A stretch of DNA of 18,293 nucleotides. Source: Phycisphaerales bacterium UBA7708. Its GTDB lineage: Bacteria; Planctomycetota; Phycisphaerae; Sedimentisphaerales; Anaerohalosphaeraceae. This document shows positions 5,934 through 15,206 of this stretch, in pieces. The stretch covers positions 907 to 19,199 of the forward strand of contig DLFY01000018.1 of assembly GCA_002482415.1 (NCBI GenBank), given 5' to 3'. A program made the translations under genes and the position numbers. The notes beneath the pieces are model-generated. The model worked only from the letters and a program-made list of their open reading frames with translations, did not search any database and was not told the origin of the DNA. The number at the start of each line of letters is the position of its first letter. Position 1 is the first letter of the stretch.

Positions 5934-5982
5934 CGGCCACAGGCCGTTTTATGCCGCGCGTACTCACGGGGTAACGTTACCC
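5934..5982. other. Structured spacer: short hairpin with T-run and a 14-base palindrome
   Basis: The gap 5852-6094 has no convincing gene. Besides the long hairpin at 5862-5905 it holds CGGCC/GGCCG (5934-5938, 5942-5946) followed by four T residues, a weak terminator shape. It also holds the perfect palindrome GGGTAACGTTACCC (5969-5982), which could be an operator or binding site. No clear promoter for the next gene was found. Confidence 0.4.
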
Positions 5983-6094
5983 TACGCAGCCGCGGGGATA
6001 AAGCTGTTGCTGGAAGCTGGCGGCTGAAAGCTTTGTAGCCGCGCCGAAACGGAAAATTTCAAGTACGAGCAGTATAAATCCATGAGGTGAAAAT

Positions 6095-6361
6095 ATGACA
6101 CAACAGGACATCAAAAATAGACGGATAGATTCGGTGGAGCAGCTTAAAGCACTGGCAAAGGAGGGCTTGGACTGCTTTATCCTCCTTCGCGGAGGCCTGA
6201 GAAGTTCCAAGTACATCCGGTATGATCCGCAAGATGGCCGGTTTTATGTGCTGAATCTGATTGATGGCTCTGAGCAGAAATTAACAGAAAGCCAGTTGAT
6301 GGACAGTGCCTGGACCAACATTGGCCGGGCGATAACCCAAGGTGCATTATTTGCAGATTAG
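6095..6361 (+). CDS. Hypothetical accessory protein, 88 aa
   Basis: The ATG follows GAGGTG at five bases. The protein has an N-terminal helix (SVEQLKALAKEG), then a strand with a Gly-rich turn (DCFILLRGGLRSSKYIRY), a second hairpin (GRFYVLNLIDGS) and a C-terminal helix. I associate this layout with small conserved proteins of accessory islands, but I cannot name the family. There is no metal site or membrane segment. It begins a second gene group after the Ubl operon, ending 18 bases before the next start, so it is probably cotranscribed with the following two genes. Confidence 0.7.
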   Translation: MTQQDIKNRRIDSVEQLKALAKEGLDCFILLRGGLRSSKYIRYDPQDGRFYVLNLIDGSEQKLTESQLMDSAWTNIGRAITQGALFAD

Positions 6362-6379
6362 AAAGATGAGGTGAATACC

Positions 6380-7039
6380 ATGTTTTATCAGGAAATTAAT
6401 GTAAACAAACGCGGCGAGATGATCGCGTTTTTGAAAAACCATGCCCGGTATAATACCCTGCATGCCTGGAATCAATCCACCAGTTATGCCAACTGCATCA
6501 AGCTGCTCAAGCTGGTCAAGCCTGACGATGTTGCAGAGGAAATCTGGTGGGAACTGTTTACGCTGCCGCAATGGCATGAGGTATTCAGTGACCTGCTGGA
6601 GGCATTTGGCACAAAACATCACTGGCAGTGGCAGGCCGGGATCAATGGTCGTTCTGGAGGGTATGTGCTCCTCTATCAGGGCGGCATCAAACCCAGTGGT
6701 TACCTGAGTTATTGTACCCACTGCGGCCAGAAAAATTATCAGGTTGTCCCCGAGGGTCAAAAAGGGATCTGCGGCAGATGCCAGGCCAGGAGTCGGGTTA
6801 ATTTTACCGAGCCTGATATGCAGGTCTTTACCTGGTCGGGCAGGGCGATAGACCAAGGTGAAACCTTTCAGGAGTGGTCAAACAGTCAGCTCCGGGAACG
6901 TGTTGAACTGATACAGGATTTTGACAGGCTCTGTGATGAAATATTCACAAACTATGTCAAACTGTGCCAGGCTCATCGTATTGTGTCACGCGATATTCTT
7001 GTTCCCGAAACCATCAAAGTCTTGGAACCGGTGATATGA
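6380..7039 (+). CDS. Conserved hypothetical protein with a zinc ribbon, 219 aa
   Basis: I chose the ATG at 6380 because GAGGTGA lies just upstream; a GTG at 6371 falls inside that ribosome site. The N-terminal half has the conserved-looking stretch FLKNHARYNTLHAWNQSTSY (17-36) and then GINGRSGGYVLLYQGG (87-102). A four-cysteine zinc ribbon follows: Cys112-x2-Cys115 and Cys131-x2-Cys134 (YCTHCGQ, ICGRCQ). The C-terminal 80 residues are helical. I recall similar proteins with a GRSGGY..LYQGG block as hypotheticals in mobile or accessory DNA. A DNA-, RNA- or protein-binding role is possible, but no catalytic residues stand out. Confidence 0.75.
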   Translation: MFYQEINVNKRGEMIAFLKNHARYNTLHAWNQSTSYANCIKLLKLVKPDDVAEEIWWELFTLPQWHEVFSDLLEAFGTKHHWQWQAGINGRSGGYVLLYQGGIKPSGYLSYCTHCGQKNYQVVPEGQKGICGRCQARSRVNFTEPDMQVFTWSGRAIDQGETFQEWSNSQLRERVELIQDFDRLCDEIFTNYVKLCQAHRIVSRDILVPETIKVLEPVI

Positions 7040-7051
7040 AAGGGGGGCAAG

Positions 7052-7357
7052 ATGCTGTACATCCGATTGTTTCACGGCAGGACAGACCCCAACCAGGACA
7101 TGAATGACTGGGGAACCGATAGGCCGGTCCTGGGCCCGTATGAGTATGTGCATACAATTTATGCTTTTCATTTGATTCTGGGGAAAGCGGATGAGAGCAG
7201 TGAGGAGCTATTTCTCCAAGGCGACTTGCTTTTTTATGGAGGCGTGTATTATGGCGACTGGTCTGTGTTTGATGAACAGATATTGAGGAATTCAGACTAT
7301 ACTGTCGTTCCATATGAGTCCACAAAAGCGTGCCTGCCCCAATCTGCCCCTTCTTGA
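7052..7357 (+). CDS. Conserved hypothetical protein, 101 aa
   Basis: A strong AAAGGGGGG ribosome site precedes the ATG, 12 bases after the stop of the previous gene. The pattern MLYIRLFHGRTDP, then MNDWGTDRPVLGPYEYVHTI, then a small strand-rich part ending in YGDWSVFDEQIL resembles small proteins with an NDWG-x-x-x-P-V-x-GP motif in accessory islands. The last 20 residues (ESTKACLPQSAPS) look poorly conserved. A terminator follows at 7368, so this is the last gene of the left cassette. No function can be assigned. Confidence 0.7.
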   Translation: MLYIRLFHGRTDPNQDMNDWGTDRPVLGPYEYVHTIYAFHLILGKADESSEELFLQGDLLFYGGVYYGDWSVFDEQILRNSDYTVVPYESTKACLPQSAPS

Positions 7358-7367
7358 TTCTTTCTTT

Positions 7368-7393
7368 CCGCAGTCGTTTTGGGCTGCGGTTTT
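7368..7393 (+). terminator. Intrinsic terminator at the end of the left cassette
   Basis: CCGCAG (7368-7373) pairs with CTGCGG (7384-7389) across a 10-base loop and TTTT follows. It begins 10 bases after the stop codon of the gene ending at 7357. A second, shorter inverted repeat, CGATAG/CTATCG (7407-7420), lies just downstream. Confidence 0.6.
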
Positions 7394-7483
7394 CATCCCA
7401 GGTTAGCGATAGCTCTATCGATTTATCATTAAACTGTCATTAACTTATCCATAATTTATAATCGATTTAGAATTCGAATGGTG

Positions 7484-7489
7484 TATAAT
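7484..7489 (+). promoter_or_regulatory. Possible -10 box upstream of the DUF1848 gene
   Basis: A perfect TATAAT occurs 53 bases before the ATG at 7543, in a very AT-rich spacer. No good -35 box lies 16-18 bases upstream. A TTGACA at 7499-7504 is better placed as a -35 box, but its -10 would fall on the ribosome site, so neither pairing is decisive. Confidence 0.3.
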
Positions 7490-7542
7490 TTCTATGATTT
7501 GACAAAATATAAATAATTGGACATATTCCGAAGGCAAATACG

Positions 7543-8487
7543 ATGCGAAATAAATATGTCATCAGTGTCAGTAGAAGAACAGACATCATCGCTTTCCCCA
7601 GGTATATCGACTGGTTCACGGACAAGCTCAAGCAAGGTGGATGCTATGTCCGCAATTCCATTAACGGGAAGTCATTCTACATTTCTCTTTTGCCAAATAA
7701 TATTCACGGTTTTGTATTTTGGACGAAAAATCCATCGCCTGTGTTTCCTCGGTTAGATGAAATAGATACGTTCGGGAAGCCGGTTATATTTTTCCTTACG
7801 ATAACCGGTTATACTTCGCCGTTGGAACCAAATACCCCACCAACGAGTTCAATGTTGAAGATGGCGCAAAAGCTCATGGAAAGATATGGCCCAAATCATG
7901 TGTGGTGGAGATATGATCCAGTTGTTTTGACCCGTCAAATGGATGATACTTGGCATGTTAATAACTTTGAAAAGCTGGCGAAATCTCTCTGTGGAACTCC
8001 GCGTTGCGTTATGAGCCTTTTACTAAGTGAGGGATCTTACCATCATGTCTCAGAACGTATACTTCCGGTATTACGTCAAACAGGCGATACATTGCTGATG
8101 TGGCAATTAGACCGTAAAGCGGAATTACTTGCTCGTCTTGGCAAAATAGCCTCATCTTATGGAATTCGGCCAGAAATATGTGCTCAGCCAGAGGTTGCCG
8201 AAGTTGCTGGGTTACACAAGGCGTCCTGTATGGACTTAGAACTGCTGAGACGAGTAATTCCAGAAATATCAGAACTGCCAATAAAACCTACGCGTAAAAA
8301 TTGTAACTGTCACGAAACAAAGGATGTAGGTAACTTCAATACCTGTGACAACGCATGTATTTACTGTTCAGCAAATAAAAGGCTCGACAAGGATGATTCA
8401 GTGGTTAGTCAGATAAATCCAAAATCTGTATGGTTATGGCCAGATCCGCTGGACAAACCAATACCGGAAAATAAGATAAAGAATTGA
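7543..8487 (+). CDS. DUF1848 family protein, 314 aa
   Basis: The start ATG has GAAGG eight bases upstream. The N-terminus YVISVSRRTDIIAFPRYIDWF (5-25) is the signature of DUF1848, followed by VFWTKNPSPVFPRLDEI (58-74), FFLTITGY (83-90) and WWRYDPVV (121-128). The C-terminus carries a cysteine cluster: Cys254-x-Cys256, Cys268, Cys272 and Cys275 (TCDNACIYCSAN), typical of the family and suggestive of an iron-sulfur or zinc site. The family looks related to photolyase-like or radical-SAM-like proteins, but its reaction is unknown. Length is normal. The gene is AT-richer than those to its left and stands alone between two terminators, which suggests independent acquisition. Confidence 0.92.
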   Translation: MRNKYVISVSRRTDIIAFPRYIDWFTDKLKQGGCYVRNSINGKSFYISLLPNNIHGFVFWTKNPSPVFPRLDEIDTFGKPVIFFLTITGYTSPLEPNTPPTSSMLKMAQKLMERYGPNHVWWRYDPVVLTRQMDDTWHVNNFEKLAKSLCGTPRCVMSLLLSEGSYHHVSERILPVLRQTGDTLLMWQLDRKAELLARLGKIASSYGIRPEICAQPEVAEVAGLHKASCMDLELLRRVIPEISELPIKPTRKNCNCHETKDVGNFNTCDNACIYCSANKRLDKDDSVVSQINPKSVWLWPDPLDKPIPENKIKN

Positions 8488-8509
8488 CAAGCAAAATAGT
8501 TATTATGAT

Positions 8510-8537
8510 ACAGCGGTTTTTGGCTGTGTTTTTATTT
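8510..8537 (+). terminator. Probable terminator of the DUF1848 gene
   Basis: ACAGC (8510-8514) pairs with GCTGT (8523-8527) across an 8-base loop, followed by GTTTTTATTT. The stem is short, but the T-rich tail and the position 22 bases after the stop codon favour a terminator. Confidence 0.5.
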
Positions 8538-8565
8538 GAAGATGCTGTAGATATCGTTCTTTTTG

Positions 8566-8593
8566 TTGAATATGACACAAACTACGATATTAT
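8566..8593 (+). promoter_or_regulatory. Candidate sigma-70 promoter for the DUF6398-like gene
   Basis: TTGAAT (8566-8571) is followed after 16 bases by TATTAT (8588-8593), a good vegetative promoter match. The expected start of transcription, near 8600, leaves a 5' leader of about 44 bases containing the GGAG ribosome site. Confidence 0.5.
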
Positions 8594-8643
8594 GTTCTAT
8601 ATTGAAAATTTAAAAAACAGCTATCAGTTTGGAGTGCTAAACT

Positions 8644-8946
8644 ATGATTGCTATCAATAACATTTCGAGTCAGTTGTGCCGGAAGCTATTACGTAAATTC
8701 TTCGCGAAGTATCCGAATGATCGGCTAAAAATTCGAGCCCATCGTACTTTAACGAAGCTTCTTGCTGATCAAGTATCAATGTCCGGTAAGCCAGGTGGTT
8801 GGGCGGGCGGAGTGGTCTATGCAGTAAGCAGTATAGGAGTCGGTGTACCGGGTGTTCTCAATAGCGAGTTAGAAGAAGTGTTTGGGGTTTCAATGGGAAC
8901 GATATATAAACGTGCTGCGATGATTCGGAAATTACTGATTTTTTAA
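8644..8946 (+). CDS. DUF6398-like (cyclin/TFIIB-like fold) protein, 100 aa
   Basis: The ATG has GGAG nine bases upstream. The segment LKIRAHRTLTKLLADQV leads to GKPGGWAGGVVYAVSSIG, and then ELEEVFGVSMGTIYKRAAMI near the C-terminus. This combination (a W-A-x-G-x-VYA helix, then a helix-turn-helix-like E-x-FGVS-x-x-TI) is what I recall for DUF6398, a small helical domain with a cyclin- or TFIIB-like look. A nucleic-acid-binding role is plausible but unproven. It seems to be an independent single-gene unit with its own promoter. It ends with a short hydrophobic tail (KLLIF). Confidence 0.65.
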   Translation: MIAINNISSQLCRKLLRKFFAKYPNDRLKIRAHRTLTKLLADQVSMSGKPGGWAGGVVYAVSSIGVGVPGVLNSELEEVFGVSMGTIYKRAAMIRKLLIF

Positions 8947-9105
8947 TGTTCTATCTTCTTAATAGCCAAAGTATCAAATGTATGGTGTCCATTTGTAGAA
9001 AACACATATCTGAAAAATCACCGTTTTGATTAATGGCGACTTTTTATCTGGCAGGGAAGTCTAACGGATTATATAAACGGTTGCCTCTTGCTGTGCCAAC
9101 CCAAC

Positions 9106-9291
9106 TCAGCCCGAATGGCTGTCAACAACAACACCTTCGATAAATTTTTGCTCGCCTGCTTTTTGTCCGTCAATAATCGAGTGTAGCATTGAGTAGGAGA
9201 CTTGCCAACGTCGGTTCGGCTCAACGAGCAGAGTGACCGTCTTGGGATTGGTGCGAATGCCCCTGCCTTGTAAAATATTATTGGCTCTGTC
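9106..9291 (-). pseudogene. Second KOW-like repeat, cut off from its gene by an in-frame TGA
   Basis: On the minus strand, in the same frame as the ORF ending at 9292 and directly after its TGA, 61 more codons stay open to TGA at 9106-9108. They encode DRANNILQGRGIRTN, then KTVTLLVEPNRRWQVSYSML, then a charged tail. This matches the first repeat of the upstream ORF (ENRLIEAEMLEIKRTR, then ILVRNKHDLKRWDIPFYMIN) along its whole length, so it is coding sequence of the same protein. No start codon or ribosome site of its own is evident before MLHS. The complete gene would encode about 182 residues. Confidence 0.7.
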
Positions 9292-9654
9292 TCAAAAGCC
9301 GTAAAAGTCGCCGATTCGAACTTCGTGTCGGCTAATTCCTTTGGTGTTTTCGGGTCGAACGATGTCGACGGGAATACCCTCAAGGTTGATCATATAAAAG
9401 GGGATATCCCACCGCTTCAGGTCATGTTTGTTTCGAACCAGTATGCGAGTCCTCTTGATTTCCAGCATCTCTGCTTCGATCAGCCGGTTTTCCTCGTCGA
9501 CAAAATAACGGATCGTTTCACCAACTTTGATTAACCGCCTGATTTTTTCAATTCGTTCTGCGTTATCCAACTCTTTGTTTATTGCAGCACGCAACCTGTA
9601 CAGATCAAATAATGAGGACTCATCCAGTGCATTCATGATTTTAGAGTAGTCCAT
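9292..9654 (-). CDS. KOW-like repeat protein, N-terminal part, stopped by an in-frame TGA (120 aa)
   Basis: The start at 9654 has AGGAAGAG just upstream on the minus strand. Residues 1-38 form a helical part (SLFDLYRLRAAINKELD), followed by a small beta domain from about residue 43 (KVGETIRYFVDEENRLIEAE ... RWDIPFYMIN) resembling a KOW/SH3-like barrel. A second copy begins at residue 111 (EVRIGDFYGF) but is interrupted by TGA (9292-9294); the rest of that copy continues in frame to 9106. The annotated product therefore ends inside its second repeat. I recall similar two-part hypothetical proteins with no assigned function. This is probably a recent nonsense mutation, or less likely read-through. 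Confidence 0.7.
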   Translation of the reverse strand: MDYSKIMNALDESSLFDLYRLRAAINKELDNAERIEKIRRLIKVGETIRYFVDEENRLIEAEMLEIKRTRILVRNKHDLKRWDIPFYMINLEGIPVDIVRPENTKGISRHEVRIGDFYGF

Positions 9655-9868
9655 TCTTGACTCTTCCTGTCAATAAATCATAAGACCGCTTGAGTGAGTA
9701 AATTATACTTGACAAGTCTTCTCCGTCAAAAGAAAAAACGGCATATGGCCAGAGTTCATTTGATCCGTTGCACGTATATGGTAAACATCTGCAAACGGCT
9801 TTAATATCCGTTGTACATGGAGCGTATAACGGCCCCTCTGATCCAATTTCAAAGGGTCTTATGTACAT
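9641..9868 (-). CDS. Unrecognised small ORF, possible gene fragment (75 aa)
   Basis: This minus-strand ORF overlaps the start of the next gene by 14 bases. The composition looks protein-like (YIRPFEIGSEGPLYAPC, then ELWPYAVFSFDGEDLSSIIY), with four cysteines in its first half. No Shine-Dalgarno site precedes the ATG, and the frame stays open nine codons upstream to the stop codon of the zinc-ribbon gene (TAA at 9896-9898). It may be the 3' remnant of a larger gene lost by rearrangement, or a real gene coupled to its neighbours. I do not recognise it. Confidence 0.4.
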   Translation of the reverse strand: MYIRPFEIGSEGPLYAPCTTDIKAVCRCLPYTCNGSNELWPYAVFSFDGEDLSSIIYSLKRSYDLLTGRVKNGLL

Positions 9869-9895
9869 GCGTAATTTTGAAAATTCAGGTTTTGA

Positions 9896-10195
9896 TTATG
9901 CTACTTTGCAGCCGCATTCGCTGCAGTAGTTTGAATTACCGGTCATCTTTTTATCGCAGACAGGGCATCTATGCTGACCAATATTGCTTTCTGTTCTGCC
10001 GGGATTTACCAGCAGAATCAGCAGGGCGATGATGACTGTGATAGCCGTGCCAGTTAGGAAGTTCTCCCGAATCCAGTTGGCTTTTTCTGGGATGCCTTTT
10101 GCAGCCAGCCAGTTGGCGATAACTAAGATGTTGCCGGCCATAAAGACGACGCCAATTATCCCAATAACAATAAGTTTCCGGATGCGTAATGTCAT
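9896..10195 (-). CDS. Small membrane protein with C-terminal zinc ribbon, 99 aa
   Basis: I chose the ATG at 10195 because GAAAGGG lies just before it; a TTG at 10210 would place that site inside the gene. After a short basic start (MTLRIRK), residues about 8-28 form a first membrane helix (LIVIGIIGVVFMAGNILVIA). A loop leads to a second helix around residues 48-63 (TGTAITVIIALLILLV). The C-terminus is a zinc-ribbon: CPVC ... YCSECGC, a zinc_ribbon_2-like module common in small bacterial membrane proteins. The role is unknown; such proteins may sense or bind metals, or scaffold. It heads the minus-strand group that includes the two ORFs downstream. Confidence 0.75.
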   Translation of the reverse strand: MTLRIRKLIVIGIIGVVFMAGNILVIANWLAAKGIPEKANWIRENFLTGTAITVIIALLILLVNPGRTESNIGQHRCPVCDKKMTGNSNYCSECGCKVA

Positions 10196-10536
10196 GATTG
10201 TCCCTTTCAAAATGAATTAGTTTGCTATCCAGCATAGTACAACGGGATTTTGAGCGGAAGAGGAAAATACTTGAGCAAGAAAAAGTATGAATATTTATTG
10301 ATCTTGTTTTTCTAAAAAATATCTTGCTTTACCGCATCTTGGCAATATGATTATTTTCATAAAAAGGGTGGAAACGAGCTCTGGGTTTAGCCTATCTCCC
10401 TCCGAAGCCCTTTTGACTGATTTTGGAAGGATATTAGTTGAAAGGCGTATCAATGAAATTTGCAGGTTTTGCGTAAATTATTTTTTCTTTGGTTTGTTTT
10501 TGTACAGACTAATTCTGTCCTTTGTGGAGCTTTATT
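10196..10536. other. AT-rich divergent intergenic region upstream of the cas operon
   Basis: These 341 bases lie between a minus-strand gene and the cas operon and should hold both promoters. TTGATC (10298-10303) with TATCTT (10320-10325) at 16 bases is one candidate for cas; no pairing is strong. The inverted repeat ACAGA-CTAAT-TCTGT (10504-10518) lies just before the cas3 ribosome site and might be an operator. The ORF at 10347-10598 has no ribosome site and looks spurious. Confidence 0.4.
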
Positions 10537-12741
10537 GTGGACAAGAAAGGAACGAAGGTTTATTACGCACATACGGATCCGGCCGGGCTTTCGATTGAAA
10601 AGGGCGGGCGATGGCAGCGTCTTGATGACCACCTCAGAGGGACTGCGGAATTAGCACGTCAATTTGCCGAGGCATTCAGTGCGGGGGATTGGGGGTATCT
10701 GGCAGGGTTATGGCATGATCTCGGAAAATACAGCGATGAATTTCAAGCTATGCTTGGAAACTCATGTGATGCACATATAGAGCAAAAATGCAGAGTCGAT
10801 CATTCAACCTATGGAGCGCAACAGGCTGTTAAAAAATGGCCCCAGGGCGGAGAAGGCAAGGTTCTCTCTTATATTATTGCAGGACATCATGCTGGCTTGC
10901 CGGAGGGAAATACAGATGAAGAATCCGGTTTGCCTAAAAGAATGAACAAGCATTTACCTTACCATTTTGATTCACCCCAAGCTTTTTTTGATCATGCCAA
11001 GCCATGTCTGCCATTTATGCTGGACAAAACCCGGTTCTGTTTTGAACTTAGTTTCTTTATTCGGATGTTGTTTTCTTGTCTGACCGATGCCGACTTTCTG
11101 GATACCGAAAGACACATGATGCCCCAAAAAGCCGAGTCTCGCCCAATCCCAATTACTTTGGATAATTTATGTCATAAATTGGATAGTCATCTGTCGGTTT
11201 TACAAAACCATGTCAATAAAACGAAAGTCAACTCGATTCGAGCCGGTATTCTGTCTGATTGTCTGGATGCAGCAACACAAGAAATGGGACTTTTTTCACT
11301 GACCGTGCCGACGGGTGGCGGAAAAACACTATCTTCAATGGCATTTGCTCTCAAACATGCAATGAAATGGGGACAAAAACGAATCATTTATGTAATCCCC
11401 TATACCAGCATTATCGAACAAAATGCCAAAGTATTCCGAGATATTTTTGGTGATCAGGCAGTGCTTGAACATCACAGTAATTATGAACCGGCAGAGGAAG
11501 ACCACAAAACCCGACTGGCCAGTGAGAACTGGGACGCTCCAATCGTAGTTACAACCAACGTTCAATTCTTTGAATCATTGTTTGCCTGTCGTGGCAGTCG
11601 ATGCCGGAAGTTGCATAATATAGCCCAAAGTGTGATTATTTTGGATGAAGTCCAAAGTCTGCCATCAGAACTCCTTTTGCCATGCCTTGAAGCAATCCGA
11701 GAATTGACCTTGCATTATCAATGTTCGATTGTGCTGTGCAGTGCCACACAGCCTGCCATTCAATATCGGACAGATTTTCCAGCAGGTCTCCAGAATGTCA
11801 GGGAAATAACCGCCTGCCCACAAACCCTCTATCATGATTTAAAAAGGGTGAATACTCAACATCTTGGATTGCAGACAGATGTATCGCTTGTCCAGAGTAT
11901 CAAACAATATGAGCAGATGTTGTGTATTGTCAATACCCGAAAACACGCCAAGGCATTATTTCGACAGCTTATTTCAGAAGCGGGAGTGTTTCATCTAAGC
12001 GCCTCGATGTATCCGCTTCATCGTTCACGAGTACTGGGAGAAATCAAGAAAACCTTAAAAGAAAAACAGTCTTGTCGGGTTATCAGTACGCAGCTTGTCG
12101 AGGCCGGAGTGGATATTGATTTTCCGGTGGTCTATCGAGCTATTGCCGGATTGGATTCCATAGCCCAGGCGGCCGGGCGATGTAATCGGGAAGGCTTGCT
12201 GGAATATGGTCAGGTTTTTGTATTTGAACCCGAAGGGAAATTGCCCGCCGGATATTTTCGCCATACGGCACAGACGGCAGAGGGTGTTATTCGGCGATTC
12301 CCGCAGGACATGCTTTCGCTGGAGGCTATTGAGGAATATTTCAAAGAGTATTACTGGAAGCAGGGGGAGAGATTGGATAAGGATAATATTCTTGGTCTGA
12401 TCAAACAGGGTGCAAAAGGCGATTTTCCATTTCGAACCATTGCTGAAAAATTCATGCTGATTTCTGAAGAGAATAAGCCTGTAATTATTCCAATAGAAAA
12501 AGATGCATATAAATTAGTCGAACAAATTCGAGGCGCGGATAGCCTCAGGGGCTTTAGCCGGAAACTGCAAAAATACACCGTACAGATAAATCCCTATCAC
12601 TGGGGTAAATTATTTGAGGCAGGAAGTCTTGAAATCATACAGGGAATTTTTACTGTTTTGAGAGATATTCATTTATATGATAACAAAGTGGGATTGGACA
12701 CTGAATACCATAATCCAAATCCGGAATCATTAATTGGGTAA
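10537..12741 (+). CDS. cas3: Cas3 helicase-nuclease, type I-C CRISPR-Cas
   Basis: I chose GTG at 10537 because GGAG lies seven bases upstream; a TTG at 10522 is possible but lacks such a site. The 734-residue protein has an N-terminal HD nuclease (His32 in DHLRGTA, His60-Asp61 in LWHDLGK, then DHSTYGA and AGHHAG) and an SF2 helicase. Walker A is TGGGKT (259-264), motif II is DEVQ (370-373), motif III is SAT and motif VI is QAAGRCNR (544-551). Cas3 is recruited by Cascade to foreign DNA, unwinds it 3'-5' and degrades it. All key motifs are intact. It is the first gene of the operon; cas5 starts 20 bases downstream, after a strong ribosome site. Confidence 0.97.
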   Translation: MDKKGTKVYYAHTDPAGLSIEKGGRWQRLDDHLRGTAELARQFAEAFSAGDWGYLAGLWHDLGKYSDEFQAMLGNSCDAHIEQKCRVDHSTYGAQQAVKKWPQGGEGKVLSYIIAGHHAGLPEGNTDEESGLPKRMNKHLPYHFDSPQAFFDHAKPCLPFMLDKTRFCFELSFFIRMLFSCLTDADFLDTERHMMPQKAESRPIPITLDNLCHKLDSHLSVLQNHVNKTKVNSIRAGILSDCLDAATQEMGLFSLTVPTGGGKTLSSMAFALKHAMKWGQKRIIYVIPYTSIIEQNAKVFRDIFGDQAVLEHHSNYEPAEEDHKTRLASENWDAPIVVTTNVQFFESLFACRGSRCRKLHNIAQSVIILDEVQSLPSELLLPCLEAIRELTLHYQCSIVLCSATQPAIQYRTDFPAGLQNVREITACPQTLYHDLKRVNTQHLGLQTDVSLVQSIKQYEQMLCIVNTRKHAKALFRQLISEAGVFHLSASMYPLHRSRVLGEIKKTLKEKQSCRVISTQLVEAGVDIDFPVVYRAIAGLDSIAQAAGRCNREGLLEYGQVFVFEPEGKLPAGYFRHTAQTAEGVIRRFPQDMLSLEAIEEYFKEYYWKQGERLDKDNILGLIKQGAKGDFPFRTIAEKFMLISEENKPVIIPIEKDAYKLVEQIRGADSLRGFSRKLQKYTVQINPYHWGKLFEAGSLEIIQGIFTVLRDIHLYDNKVGLDTEYHNPNPESLIG

Positions 12742-12748
12742 TTGATAG

Positions 12749-15177
<2,429 letters not shown>

Positions 15178-15206
15178 TAATTGACTATATAAAGGAGATT
15201 AGACTT

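Noticed and set aside
5421..6038. Long plus-strand ORF of 205 codons over the E1 gene
   Set aside because: Arg- and Ser-rich translation with no domain; most of it overlaps the clear E1 gene in another frame.
7499..7527. TTGACA with CATATT as promoter of the DUF1848 gene
   Set aside because: The transcript would start at about 7534, within or after the ribosome site for the ATG at 7543.
9069..9383. Minus-strand ORF of 104 codons
   Set aside because: It is a different frame over the KOW-like gene; the frame of the KOW-like gene gives a repeat-matching protein instead.
10347..10598. 83-codon ORF before cas3
   Set aside because: No ribosome site, low-complexity aromatic translation, and it runs into the cas3 start.
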